Origin: a virus
IMG/VR virus record: IMGVR_UViG_3300047560_000779
Span: 1-59,569 of that record
Strand: one strand, 5' to 3'
Length of the DNA: 59,569 nucleotides
In this document: piece after piece, positions 13,683 through 21,005 of the stretch
How the letters are laid out: each line of letters opens with the position of its first letter
Position numbering within the stretch: position 1 is the first letter of the stretch
Position numbers and translations under genes: made by a program
The notes under the pieces: generated by a model
Databases searched by the model: none
What the model was told of the DNA's origin: nothing
The model's input: the letters and a program-made list of their open reading frames with translations, nothing else

Positions 13683-13855
13683 CAAACCGCGCATCAAAAC
13701 CAAAAGACCCAAACCCCGACCCGTATTGGCCCTTCCCGGCAACGTGCTTGACTTCTTTGCAGAGACTCGTGAACAAATTGCCACGGGAAAAGCGCGGGGC
13801 AAAATCAAAAGCCCTGTCAACAACTTTATCAAACGTACCTGAAGCACTACTATGA
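13679..13855 (+). CDS. Small basic protein, 58 aa (alternative frame possible)
   Basis: Start and stop both form ATGA-type overlaps with their neighbours, which favours this frame: MTNRASKPKDPNPDPYWPFP, then Lys/Arg-rich sequence. A competing frame ending at 13842 (LPGNVLDFFAETREQIATGK) is also protein-like over the same DNA. Which is translated cannot be settled by eye. Confidence 0.4.
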   Translation: MTNRASKPKDPNPDPYWPFPATCLTSLQRLVNKLPREKRGAKSKALSTTLSNVPEALL

Positions 13856-14049
13856 GACAAGCACACCGCACTACAAAAGAAATGTGGGCGATCGAGATCA
13901 GAGACAGTGCCTTCCACAAGGCAGCATGGAGCACAGTGGGCTACTCACTGTATGAATACAAGAGCGAGGCGCAGGCAGACATCGACAGCTTTAAGATTGA
14001 TGGCCGTCCGATCAAAGTACGCATCACCATCCAACGAGCAACAGCATGA
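13852..14049 (+). CDS. Small protein, 65 aa
   Basis: Starts MRQAHRTTKEMWAIEIRDSA; the central Tyr-rich part (YSLYEYKSEAQADIDSFKI) is followed by a basic strand. Coupled by 4-base overlaps on both sides. Function unknown. Confidence 0.6.
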   Translation: MRQAHRTTKEMWAIEIRDSAFHKAAWSTVGYSLYEYKSEAQADIDSFKIDGRPIKVRITIQRATA

Positions 14050-14390
14050 GAAAAGAAATCGGGTTGTCCACGCCATACAGAAAGATGACCGCGTCTGACA
14101 TTGGTAGTAAAGACTGGTGGATGGTTGTGCAGACTATGCCACCTGAGGAAGCTCTGACACAACTAACTGACTACCGAGCCTCCCTGCTGACCTACAACGC
14201 TGGGCATCCGCAGTACATAGCTGCTGGCGCTCAAATCGCTAAGATCAACGTGGAGATAAAACGCCTCAACAGAATCATTGACGACTCACGTTGGTACAAG
14301 GCATGCAAGAACGTGCTCGATCAAGAAATGTTTGATGCTGTGCTGATAGAGAAGCGTATGCTAGAAGACGCATCAAGGAAAAACAAATGA
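14046..14390 (+). CDS. Helical protein before the DNA polymerase, 114 aa
   Basis: Helical, with a coiled-coil-like middle (AAGAQIAKINVEIKRLNRII). The stop overlaps the DNA polymerase start by 4 bases, so the two are co-translated. Function unknown; a replication accessory role is suggested only by position. Confidence 0.6.
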   Translation: MRKEIGLSTPYRKMTASDIGSKDWWMVVQTMPPEEALTQLTDYRASLLTYNAGHPQYIAAGAQIAKINVEIKRLNRIIDDSRWYKACKNVLDQEMFDAVLIEKRMLEDASRKNK

Positions 14391-16279
14391 CCCAACTCAT
14401 CACCCTCGACTTTGAGACGTACTACAGTAAGGACTATGGACTCAAAAAATACACCACCGAACACTACATCCGTGACGAGCAATTCCAAGTCATCGGATTC
14501 GCCTACAAAGTTGACGACGGAGAAACCCACTGGGTCACGGGGTCTGACCGGCAGATTACCGAAGCGCTTCACGAACTCGGAATTCCTAATGCCTACCTCA
14601 TTTGCCACAACATGGCGTTCGATGGAGCAATCCTTGCATGGCGCTACGGCATCCGCCCCAAGTACTATCTCGATACCCTATCAATGGCCCGCCCGGTTAC
14701 GGGCCTCACGGTTGGTGGCTCACTAGCCGCACTCGCTAAGAAGTACCTGCTGGACGAGAAGGGTACCGAAGTTGTCAATGCACTCGGCCTGCGCCGCGAA
14801 GACTTCAGCCCTGAGCAGATGGCTCGCTATGGTGAGTACTGCAAGCACGACGTTGACCTGACGTATGGGCTGTACCACATCTTCAAACAGTGGAACCCAC
14901 CAAAGGAACTCTACATCCAAGACCTGATGCTCCGCATGTTTACTGACCCAGTGCTAGTGCTGGACAAGAACGTGCTGGTTGATCATCTGTTCAACGTGCA
15001 AGACAAGAAGGCCAAACTGATGGAGCGCATTGACGCTACTGTTGGTCGTGATGCCCTGATGTCTAACCCGAAGTTTGCTGTCGTGTTGCAGAAGCTCGGG
15101 GTTGAGCCGCCCATGAAGATTAGTCTTCGTACAAACAAGGAGACATATGCGTTTGGCAAAACAGATCAAGAGTTCAAGGCTCTCGCCGACCATCATGATC
15201 CAAGGGTGCAGGCCGTCGTTGCTGCGCGTCTCGGCGTTAAGTCTACGCTTGAGGAAACAAGAACCGAGTCGTTCATTGGCATTGCCGAGCGTGGCGGCTT
15301 ACCAATCCTGCTTAACTATTGGGGAGCGCATACTGGTCGAGCGTCTGGCGGCGACAAGATGAACCTTCAGAACCTGCCGCGAGGCGGGGCACTGCGCCGA
15401 TCAATTACTGTGCCAGAGAATCACTCATTGGTAGCAGTTGACTCAGCACAGATCGAAGCCCGTGTCGTTGCATGGTGGGCTGGCCAAGATGACTTGGTCG
15501 AAGACTTCCGCAACAACGTGGACATCTATTCATCGTTTGCATCCGTGGTGTATGGCAGACCAGTTGACCGCAAAGCCAAGGCGATTGACGAGAACGGCAA
15601 AGAGTACAACCCAGACAAGATCGAAGGCTTCGTTGGCAAGACCTGTATCTTGGGCCTAGGCTACGGCATGGGGCCTGACAAGTTCAAGGCAACACTGAAG
15701 ATCGGAATGGGCGGTATCTCCGTGGACATGCCCATCGAGGACGCACAGAACACAGTCAAGCTGTACCGCGCCAAGTACGACAAGATTGCTCAGATATGGA
15801 AGGACGCACAGAACGCACTGGCTACCATGGCTCGTGGTCACGAGTGTGAACTAGGTGTTGGCATCGCACTGCGCTGTACCCCTGAGGGTGTGCACCTGCC
15901 TAACGGCACGATGATTCGTTATCCCAACCTGCGCAAGAACGCAGACGGCTACGAGTACGACGGACGCTACGGCCCTGTTAAAATCTACGGCGGCAAGATG
16001 GTGGAGAACATCGTGCAAGCGCTGGCTCGTATCGTTGTGTTTGACCAGATGGCCAAGATCGACATTGAGTTGCGCAAGAACGACAACCCTGATGCTGACC
16101 GCCGATACAAAGTTGCATTGACAGTGCATGATGAGGTAGTATCGGTAGTACCAACCCCAGCCTCTAAGTGGTGTCTTGAATTCATGCTCGACGTGATGAA
16201 AGTTCCACCTAAGTGGTGCTCTGACCTGCCTGTCTCCTGCGAAGGTGACATCGGGAAGAACTACGCAGACGCAAAATAA
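14387..16279 (+). CDS. Family A DNA polymerase with 3'-5' exonuclease domain
   Basis: 630 aa. The N-terminal exonuclease shows motif I LDFET near residue 8, motif II HNMAFDG near 72-78 and motif III YCKHDVD near 152. The polymerase domain shows motif A VDSAQIEAR near 351, motif B with Lys and GLGYG near 410-423 and motif C VHDEVV near 580. There is no 5'-3' exonuclease domain, as in T7-type phage polymerases. It copies the phage genome with the primase-helicase at 21006 and the SSB-like protein at 19729. It opens the replication block. Confidence 0.93.
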   Translation: MTQLITLDFETYYSKDYGLKKYTTEHYIRDEQFQVIGFAYKVDDGETHWVTGSDRQITEALHELGIPNAYLICHNMAFDGAILAWRYGIRPKYYLDTLSMARPVTGLTVGGSLAALAKKYLLDEKGTEVVNALGLRREDFSPEQMARYGEYCKHDVDLTYGLYHIFKQWNPPKELYIQDLMLRMFTDPVLVLDKNVLVDHLFNVQDKKAKLMERIDATVGRDALMSNPKFAVVLQKLGVEPPMKISLRTNKETYAFGKTDQEFKALADHHDPRVQAVVAARLGVKSTLEETRTESFIGIAERGGLPILLNYWGAHTGRASGGDKMNLQNLPRGGALRRSITVPENHSLVAVDSAQIEARVVAWWAGQDDLVEDFRNNVDIYSSFASVVYGRPVDRKAKAIDENGKEYNPDKIEGFVGKTCILGLGYGMGPDKFKATLKIGMGGISVDMPIEDAQNTVKLYRAKYDKIAQIWKDAQNALATMARGHECELGVGIALRCTPEGVHLPNGTMIRYPNLRKNADGYEYDGRYGPVKIYGGKMVENIVQALARIVVFDQMAKIDIELRKNDNPDADRRYKVALTVHDEVVSVVPTPASKWCLEFMLDVMKVPPKWCSDLPVSCEGDIGKNYADAK

Positions 16280-16280
16280 T

Positions 16281-16934
16281 ATGACTATCCCCGCTTGGAC
16301 ATATAGCCAGCTCGACAAGTTCGAGACTTGCCCCCGACAGTTCTACCACGTTCGCGTGTTGAAGGACATCAAAGAACCTCCTACCGAGGCAACGATGTGG
16401 GGCGAGAAAGTCCACAGTGCGATGGAGTACCGCATCAAAGACGGCACACCGCTACCCGAGGGCATGACACAGTGGGAAGGTATCGCGGCTAAGTTCGCGG
16501 CTCTCCCCGGTGAGAAACTCTGCGAAGAACAGATGGCTGTGGACAAGAACTTTCAACCTGCTGAGTGGGGTAACGCATGGTCACGCGGTATCGCTGACTT
16601 GCTGGTCATCCATGGTGACAGAGCTGGCGTGTTCGACTACAAGACTGGTAAGCGCAAAGTAACTGAGCAGCTCGAGTTGTATGTTGGATACACGTTTGCT
16701 ATCTACCCACAGGTTAACTATGTAACGACTGGCTTCGTGTGGCTGCGGGACAAGAAGATTGACAAGGCCACCTATCATCGTGACCAAGTTGCTGGTATCT
16801 GGAACGGCTTCCTACCAAGGGTGCGCAAGCTAGAGAGTGCGTATGAACGCGACGCATGGCCATGCCGTCCTAGTGGCTTGTGCCGTGGCTGGTGCCCAGT
16901 TAAATCGTGTGACTTCTATAAGGACAAAAAGTAA
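16281..16934 (+). CDS. Cas4/RecB-like PD-(D/E)XK nuclease with cysteine cluster
   Basis: 217 aa from the ATG at 16281, one base after the polymerase stop. The N-terminal YSQLDKFETCPRQFY box is typical of the PDDEXK_1 family. The catalytic core reads GIADLL then VFDYKTGK near 118. One cysteine near residue 16 and a C-terminal CRPSGLCRGWCPVKSC cluster near 194-209 resemble the Fe-S cluster of Cas4 and AddB. Likely a DNA end-processing or recombination exonuclease. A CACCTATCAT motif lies inside at 16769. Confidence 0.85.
   Translation: MTIPAWTYSQLDKFETCPRQFYHVRVLKDIKEPPTEATMWGEKVHSAMEYRIKDGTPLPEGMTQWEGIAAKFAALPGEKLCEEQMAVDKNFQPAEWGNAWSRGIADLLVIHGDRAGVFDYKTGKRKVTEQLELYVGYTFAIYPQVNYVTTGFVWLRDKKIDKATYHRDQVAGIWNGFLPRVRKLESAYERDAWPCRPSGLCRGWCPVKSCDFYKDKK
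16769..16778 (+). repeat. CACCTATCAT motif variant
   Basis: Nine of nine bases match the CACCTATCA core; read as TYHR in the Cas4-like gene. Confidence 0.45.
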
Positions 16935-17227
16935 TGGCTTCGACTCCTGAAGGCAAAGTCAAAGACGCAGTCAAGAAAGAACTGCGTAAGCGAGACATTT
17001 GGTACTTTATGCCTGTGTCTAATGGGATGGGGCAAGTAGGCATCCCTGATTTCATCTGCTGCTGGGAAGGAAAGTTTCTGGCAATCGAGACAAAGGCCCC
17101 CGGCAAGAGGGGTGACACCACGGCTAACCAAGACCGTGTCATCGCAGAAATCAAAGACCACTGGGGTAAGGCCATAGTGGTTGATGACGTATCTCAACTT
17201 ATTGAATTTTTGGAGTATCACAAATGA
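16934..17227 (+). CDS. VRR-NUC nuclease
   Basis: 97 aa, the full length of a stand-alone VRR-NUC domain. Signatures: an early EGKVKDAVKKELRKRD helix, GQVGIPDFICC with the catalytic Asp, AIETKAPG with the catalytic Glu-x-Lys, then TANQDRVIAEI. Phage proteins of this type act on branched or flapped DNA during replication. Its start overlaps the Cas4-like gene. Confidence 0.88.
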   Translation: MASTPEGKVKDAVKKELRKRDIWYFMPVSNGMGQVGIPDFICCWEGKFLAIETKAPGKRGDTTANQDRVIAEIKDHWGKAIVVDDVSQLIEFLEYHK

Positions 17228-17487
17228 ACAAAGGCGGACCGAAAAAAGCAGCGTATGACAAAAGTTATAACGCACGACCAGAGCAAGTGAAGAAGCGCGA
17301 GATGCGCAACCAAGCCCGAGCTGAGCTGATGAAAGAAGGCAAGGTTAAGAAGGGTGACGGCAAGGACGTTGACCACAAGAAGATGCTGGACGGCAATGGT
17401 ACGAACGCCAAAGGCAATCTCCGTGTGGTTGACCAAACTACCAACCGAGGATGGAGAAAAACTCATGGCGCTAACTACGGTAAGTGA
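17224..17487 (+). CDS. HNH-type endonuclease, small
   Basis: 87 aa. The Lys-rich N-terminus (NKGGPKKAAYDKSYN) leads to VDHKKMLDGNGTNAKGNLRV, then DQTTNRGWRKT: the D-H-K, N-x2-N-L and N-R positions of a minimal HNH fold without zinc knuckles. It could process DNA in replication or be mobile. The operon position beside two other nucleases suggests a working replication or recombination set. Confidence 0.65.
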   Translation: MNKGGPKKAAYDKSYNARPEQVKKREMRNQARAELMKEGKVKKGDGKDVDHKKMLDGNGTNAKGNLRVVDQTTNRGWRKTHGANYGK

Positions 17488-17704
17488 CCCAATCAAGCAC
17501 GTCGATACCGGGCGATATACGTTCTTCGGGTACCCCCTACCCGATAACGTGGCGGCTGCGACTATGCAAGACGACCGTCTCAACAACATGCAGAAAGTCA
17601 GGTGGCGAGTTAAGGGAGACCCTGACATCCACGAGATTGACTTCCCGCATGCAACAGAAGAAAACATTCTGGCGGTGCTTGCAGCAATGAGACTCTCATG
17701 CTAA
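17465..17704 (+). CDS. Small protein, 79 aa
   Basis: The ATG at 17465 lies inside the end of the HNH gene. The product begins MALTTVSDPIKHVDTGRY and ends in a helix (ATEENILAVLAAMRLSC) reminiscent of the array family's C-terminal helix. It overlaps the helicase gene by 7 bases. Function unknown. Confidence 0.6.
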   Translation: MALTTVSDPIKHVDTGRYTFFGYPLPDNVAAATMQDDRLNNMQKVRWRVKGDPDIHEIDFPHATEENILAVLAAMRLSC

Positions 17705-19263
17705 TTAGAAAAGACAAAAAAGCCCTCATCTTTAAACTGCGCAATCCTTCAAGAGTTACCACTGTCATCCCAACGGCACGTATGGTTACTCATGAGGGAG
17801 ACACGCTAGTGGCTGTGCCGCACCGACCAGAGGAAGTCAAGGTGCTCCGTAATCTGGGGTTCGATCCACCAGACCCGATGGAGTACTACTACCAATGGCC
17901 GGGACGGTTCAAACCATTTGCTGCACAGGTTGAGACTGCCAACTTCCTAGCTATGCACGACCGTGCTTTCTGTTTGAACTCTATGGGTTTGGGCAAGACA
18001 GTCACGTCGTTGTGGGCATATGACTACATGCGTGAGTGCAAGCTAGTGAAGAAGGCTTTGATTGTCTGTCCGCTGTCCACGATGGAGCGCACTTGGGCTG
18101 ATGAAGTATTCAAGACGTTCCCACATCTGGATGCAACAGTACTGTATGGAACTCGTGAACGCCGCAAGAAGTTGTTGGCGCAAGACGCTGATCTGTACAT
18201 CATCAACACGGACGGCATCAAGACCATCTTGGAAGACTTAGAGCAGCGTGATGACATTGACCTCATCATCGTGGACGAGATCGCCATGTTCCGTAACTCT
18301 GGCACTGACCGCTGGAAGACATTGAACGCCATCTGCAACAAACAGTCTGCCAGACGTGTATGGGGATTGACCGGTGCACCAACACCACATGAACCAACAG
18401 ACGCATGGGCGCAGTGCCGCATCGTTGTACCAACGAGCCCCTCAGTACCTAAGTACTTTGGCAAGTTCCGCGACATGGTGATGAAGCAGTTGACTCAGTT
18501 CAAGTGGGTGCCCCGTGCAGATGCAGTGGACACAGTGAAGGCCATCATGCAACCAGCGGTGCGCTTCGCACTAGATGACTGTATTGACTTGCCCGAGCAG
18601 ACGTTCATTACCCGCGACGTTGAGATGACCACTGAGCAGAAGGCAGCGTACAAGAACATGCTGGACAAACTCAAGATGGAGTACGAGGGCGGCCAAGTGC
18701 TTGCTGTTAACGAAGCTGTAAAGGCTAACAAATTGGTGCAGATCGCTTGCGGTGTGGCGTATGGTGCGCAGGGCGAGTACATCCACATTCCGAACAAGCC
18801 ACGCATCGACGTGCTCAAAGAGATCATTGAAGAATCTGAAGGCAAGGTGCTTGTGTTCGTTCCGTTGACTGGTGTGCTTGAACATCTGATGGATGAACTC
18901 AAAGACGATTGGGAGTGCGCGGCTATCCATGGTGGCACTTCAAAAATTGACCGTGACGAAATCTTTGGAACCTTCCAAAAGACTGATCGTATCCGTGTGA
19001 TCGTGGCCAACCCATCCACCATGTCCCATGGCTTAACACTGACTGCGGCAACGACCATCATCTGGTATGCGCCGATACACAGCAACGACGTGTACGAACA
19101 GGCATGCGCCCGAGTACGCCGACCCGGCCAGACACGCACAACAGTCATCGCCCATATAGCTGGCAGTGATATTGAACGGCGTATCTATAAGAGATTGCAA
19201 GGTAAACAGAAGCTGCAAGGCTCGCTGTTGGAAATTATGAAAGGAATTGAGAGCGACCAGTAA
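17698..19263 (+). CDS. SNF2-type superfamily 2 DNA helicase
   Basis: 521 aa. Walker A MGLGKTVTS lies near residue 96, the DEAD-box equivalent IIVDEIAM near 191, motif III LTGAPTPHEP near 223 and motif VI QACARVRRPGQTRT near 467-480, typical of the SNF2 branch. Such phage helicases are DNA-dependent ATPases that remodel DNA or proteins during replication or recombination. The start at 17698 overlaps the preceding gene. Confidence 0.9.
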   Translation: MLIRKDKKALIFKLRNPSRVTTVIPTARMVTHEGDTLVAVPHRPEEVKVLRNLGFDPPDPMEYYYQWPGRFKPFAAQVETANFLAMHDRAFCLNSMGLGKTVTSLWAYDYMRECKLVKKALIVCPLSTMERTWADEVFKTFPHLDATVLYGTRERRKKLLAQDADLYIINTDGIKTILEDLEQRDDIDLIIVDEIAMFRNSGTDRWKTLNAICNKQSARRVWGLTGAPTPHEPTDAWAQCRIVVPTSPSVPKYFGKFRDMVMKQLTQFKWVPRADAVDTVKAIMQPAVRFALDDCIDLPEQTFITRDVEMTTEQKAAYKNMLDKLKMEYEGGQVLAVNEAVKANKLVQIACGVAYGAQGEYIHIPNKPRIDVLKEIIEESEGKVLVFVPLTGVLEHLMDELKDDWECAAIHGGTSKIDRDEIFGTFQKTDRIRVIVANPSTMSHGLTLTAATTIIWYAPIHSNDVYEQACARVRRPGQTRTTVIAHIAGSDIERRIYKRLQGKQKLQGSLLEIMKGIESDQ

Positions 19264-19276
19264 AAACCACTATACA
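19247..19276 (+). promoter_or_regulatory. Candidate sigma70 promoter before the SSB operon
   Basis: TTGAGA (19247-19252), an 18-bp spacer and TATACA (19271-19276). It overlaps the end of the helicase gene and precedes the 62-bp gap before the gene at 19326. Five and four matches to the -35 and -10 consensus make it moderate. Confidence 0.45.
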
Positions 19277-19325
19277 CACTCACTGATTTGATGGTAATCT
19301 CCGTCCCCCTCACTGGAACACAACA

Positions 19326-19706
19326 ATGAAAATATCAGAACTGGTAGCCAAATACATTGAGCTACGCGATAAAAAAGCTGAGTTCAAAGCTGCTTATGAA
19401 AGCAAAGTAGAGAAATTGGATACAGTCCTTGACCAGATTGAATCCGCTTTACTTAAGACCTTCGAGCAGACCGGTATGGATTCCGTAAAGACCGAGTTCG
19501 GTACGGCCTATACTACTGAACGCAGCACTGCTTCTGTGGCTGACAAGGACGCCTTTATGGCCTTCGTCAAGTCCCGTGAAGACTGGCACCTGATGGAAGT
19601 TCGCGCTTCTAAGACAGCCATCCAACAATACAAAGATGAACACCAAGACTTACCGCCGGGCATCAACTGGCGCTCTGAGCGCGTGGTCAACATCCGTAGA
19701 ACTTAA
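19326..19706 (+). CDS. Conserved phage protein beside SSB, 126 aa
   Basis: The N-terminal coiled coil (VAKYIELRDKKAEFKAAYES) is followed by a conserved block (EFGTAYTTERSTASVADKDA, DLPPGINWRSERVVNIRR). I recognise the pattern as a common but uncharacterised phage protein found next to replication genes. The first gene after a promoter-like gap; the SSB-like gene follows 22 bases later. Confidence 0.65.
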   Translation: MKISELVAKYIELRDKKAEFKAAYESKVEKLDTVLDQIESALLKTFEQTGMDSVKTEFGTAYTTERSTASVADKDAFMAFVKSREDWHLMEVRASKTAIQQYKDEHQDLPPGINWRSERVVNIRRT

Positions 19707-19728
19707 CCCTCAACCACTGGAGTAAACG

Positions 19729-20655
19729 ATGAGCAACATCATCCCTTTCGATACCGCATCTGGCAACCTGCCAGCCTACCTCAAACAAGCTAACCGCTCC
19801 GCAGTCAACGAAGACTTGACGGCTCACGCTGGCACGGGCTTCCCTGTCATGTCCATCAAGGGCAAGAACTTCACAGTCGTTCGTGATGGCGAGCGCACTG
19901 TACTGACCAAAGACGTGGACGGCGAGAAGATCGCAGTACCGTCAATCGAAGTCGTGTTGGTCAAAGCCAACAAGGGCACATCCAAAGTGTTCTACATGAA
20001 GGGCTACCAAGAAGGCAGCGAGGCCACTAAGCCTGATTGCTTCTCTAACACTGGCGACCGTCCTGACTCATCCGTGGCTGAACCTCAGTCTAAGTCCTGC
20101 GCAATCTGCCCACACAACCAATGGGGCTCCAAGATCGGCGACAACGGCGGCAAAGGCAAGGCTTGCCAAGACAGCGTCCGTATGGCTATCGCTACGGCTG
20201 ACCAGATCAACGACCCATACCTGTTGCGTGTGCCTCCAGCATCCATCAAGTCATTGGGTGAGTACGGCAAGATGCTCGCTAAGCGCGGTGTTGGATACAA
20301 CATGGTTGTTACCCGCATTGGTTTCGACATGGAGTCACCCACTCCTAAGCTGACCTTCAAGCCCACAGGTTTGTTGAGCGACGCTGGCTACGCTCAAGTC
20401 CAAGAAGTTGCAGTGTCCGACGTTGTGCAATCCATCTTGGGTGCTGACGGTATCGCTGCTGCTGCGGCTGCCGAGGCTTCTCATGACGAGGAGTTGCCAA
20501 CAGTGGAAGTCAAGGCTGCTGCCCCAGCGCCTGTCGCTGAGAAACCCAAGGCTGTTGCTAAGCCTAAGGCTGAACCCAAGCCCGAGCCAAAGCCAGCACC
20601 TGTTGAGGTTGACATCCCTGACCTTAACCTCGACGATTTGAACTTCGACGACTAA
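19729..20655 (+). CDS. Putative single-stranded DNA-binding protein
   Basis: 308 aa. The body (residues 1-245) contains a CAICPHNQWGS segment and other cysteines near 105-145 that may bind zinc. A Pro/Ala/Lys-rich linker follows (EKPKAVAKPKAEPKPEPKPA), then an acidic tip (DIPDLNLDDLNFDD). A flexible linker ending in an acidic tail is the hallmark of SSBs that recruit partners, as in T7 gp2.5 and E. coli SSB. No OB fold can be confirmed by eye. GGAG lies upstream of the ATG. Confidence 0.6.
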   Translation: MSNIIPFDTASGNLPAYLKQANRSAVNEDLTAHAGTGFPVMSIKGKNFTVVRDGERTVLTKDVDGEKIAVPSIEVVLVKANKGTSKVFYMKGYQEGSEATKPDCFSNTGDRPDSSVAEPQSKSCAICPHNQWGSKIGDNGGKGKACQDSVRMAIATADQINDPYLLRVPPASIKSLGEYGKMLAKRGVGYNMVVTRIGFDMESPTPKLTFKPTGLLSDAGYAQVQEVAVSDVVQSILGADGIAAAAAAEASHDEELPTVEVKAAAPAPVAEKPKAVAKPKAEPKPEPKPAPVEVDIPDLNLDDLNFDD

Positions 20656-20664
20656 TGGTTTTCG

Positions 20665-20708
20665 GGGGGCTACGGGCAATTCCGCCCGCTGTAAAGTAGT
20701 AGTCCCCC
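20665..20708 (+). ncRNA. Structured RNA element after the SSB-like gene
   Basis: An outer stem GGGGG-CTAC (20665-20673) pairs with GTAG-CCCCC (20699-20702 and 20704-20708, one bulged T). It encloses an inner hairpin GGGC-AATTCC-GCCC (20674-20687). No T run follows directly. It may be a 3'-end protecting structure, an attenuator, or part of a double terminator with 20721-20740. Confidence 0.4.
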
Positions 20709-20720
20709 ACCTTCTTTCCG

Positions 20721-20740
20721 GCCCTTCGGGGCTTTCATTT
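20721..20740 (+). terminator. Short intrinsic terminator, GCCC-TTCG-GGGC
   Basis: A UUCG-type tetraloop closes a 4-bp GC stem (extendable with neighbouring bases), followed by TTTCATTTT. It lies between the SSB-like gene and the gene at 20753, and may be only partly effective because the primase-helicase is downstream. Confidence 0.45.
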
Positions 20741-20752
20741 TCTGGAGAAATC

Positions 20753-21004
20753 ATGTCATATCAAGTTGACCAGCGCAAAGTCGCCGGTGTCGTAGTTGAA
20801 GCGAACCTTGCCCTCAGTGGCAAAGACTTTAACCACGGAGAAATCATCATCGGATTGGCAGAGCTGTTGGCCCGTGTCATCGTTGAGGCTTCGGATACAA
20901 ACATCCAAGCGAAGGAGTTGGTGAAGGTAGCCATGGCACACATGGATCGCACCATCACTATTGGGGCTCACGCCACGGGCAAATCAATCATCGCGCAGGC
21001 ATAA
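20753..21004 (+). CDS. Small protein, 83 aa
   Basis: Starts after TGGAG. Helical, with GEIIIGLAELLARVIVEA near residue 28-46. No family recognised. It lies between the terminator-like hairpins and the primase-helicase, separated from the latter by one base. Confidence 0.6.
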   Translation: MSYQVDQRKVAGVVVEANLALSGKDFNHGEIIIGLAELLARVIVEASDTNIQAKELVKVAMAHMDRTITIGAHATGKSIIAQA

Positions 21005-21005
21005 C

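Noticed and set aside
17858-17867. GGTTCGATCC, the typical tRNA T-loop sequence
   Set aside because: It lies inside the SNF2 helicase gene (codes GFDPP), and no acceptor stem or anticodon arm could be built around it.
18495-19148. 217-codon minus-strand frame
   Set aside because: Shadow of the SNF2 helicase gene, Ser/Thr-rich and without family features.
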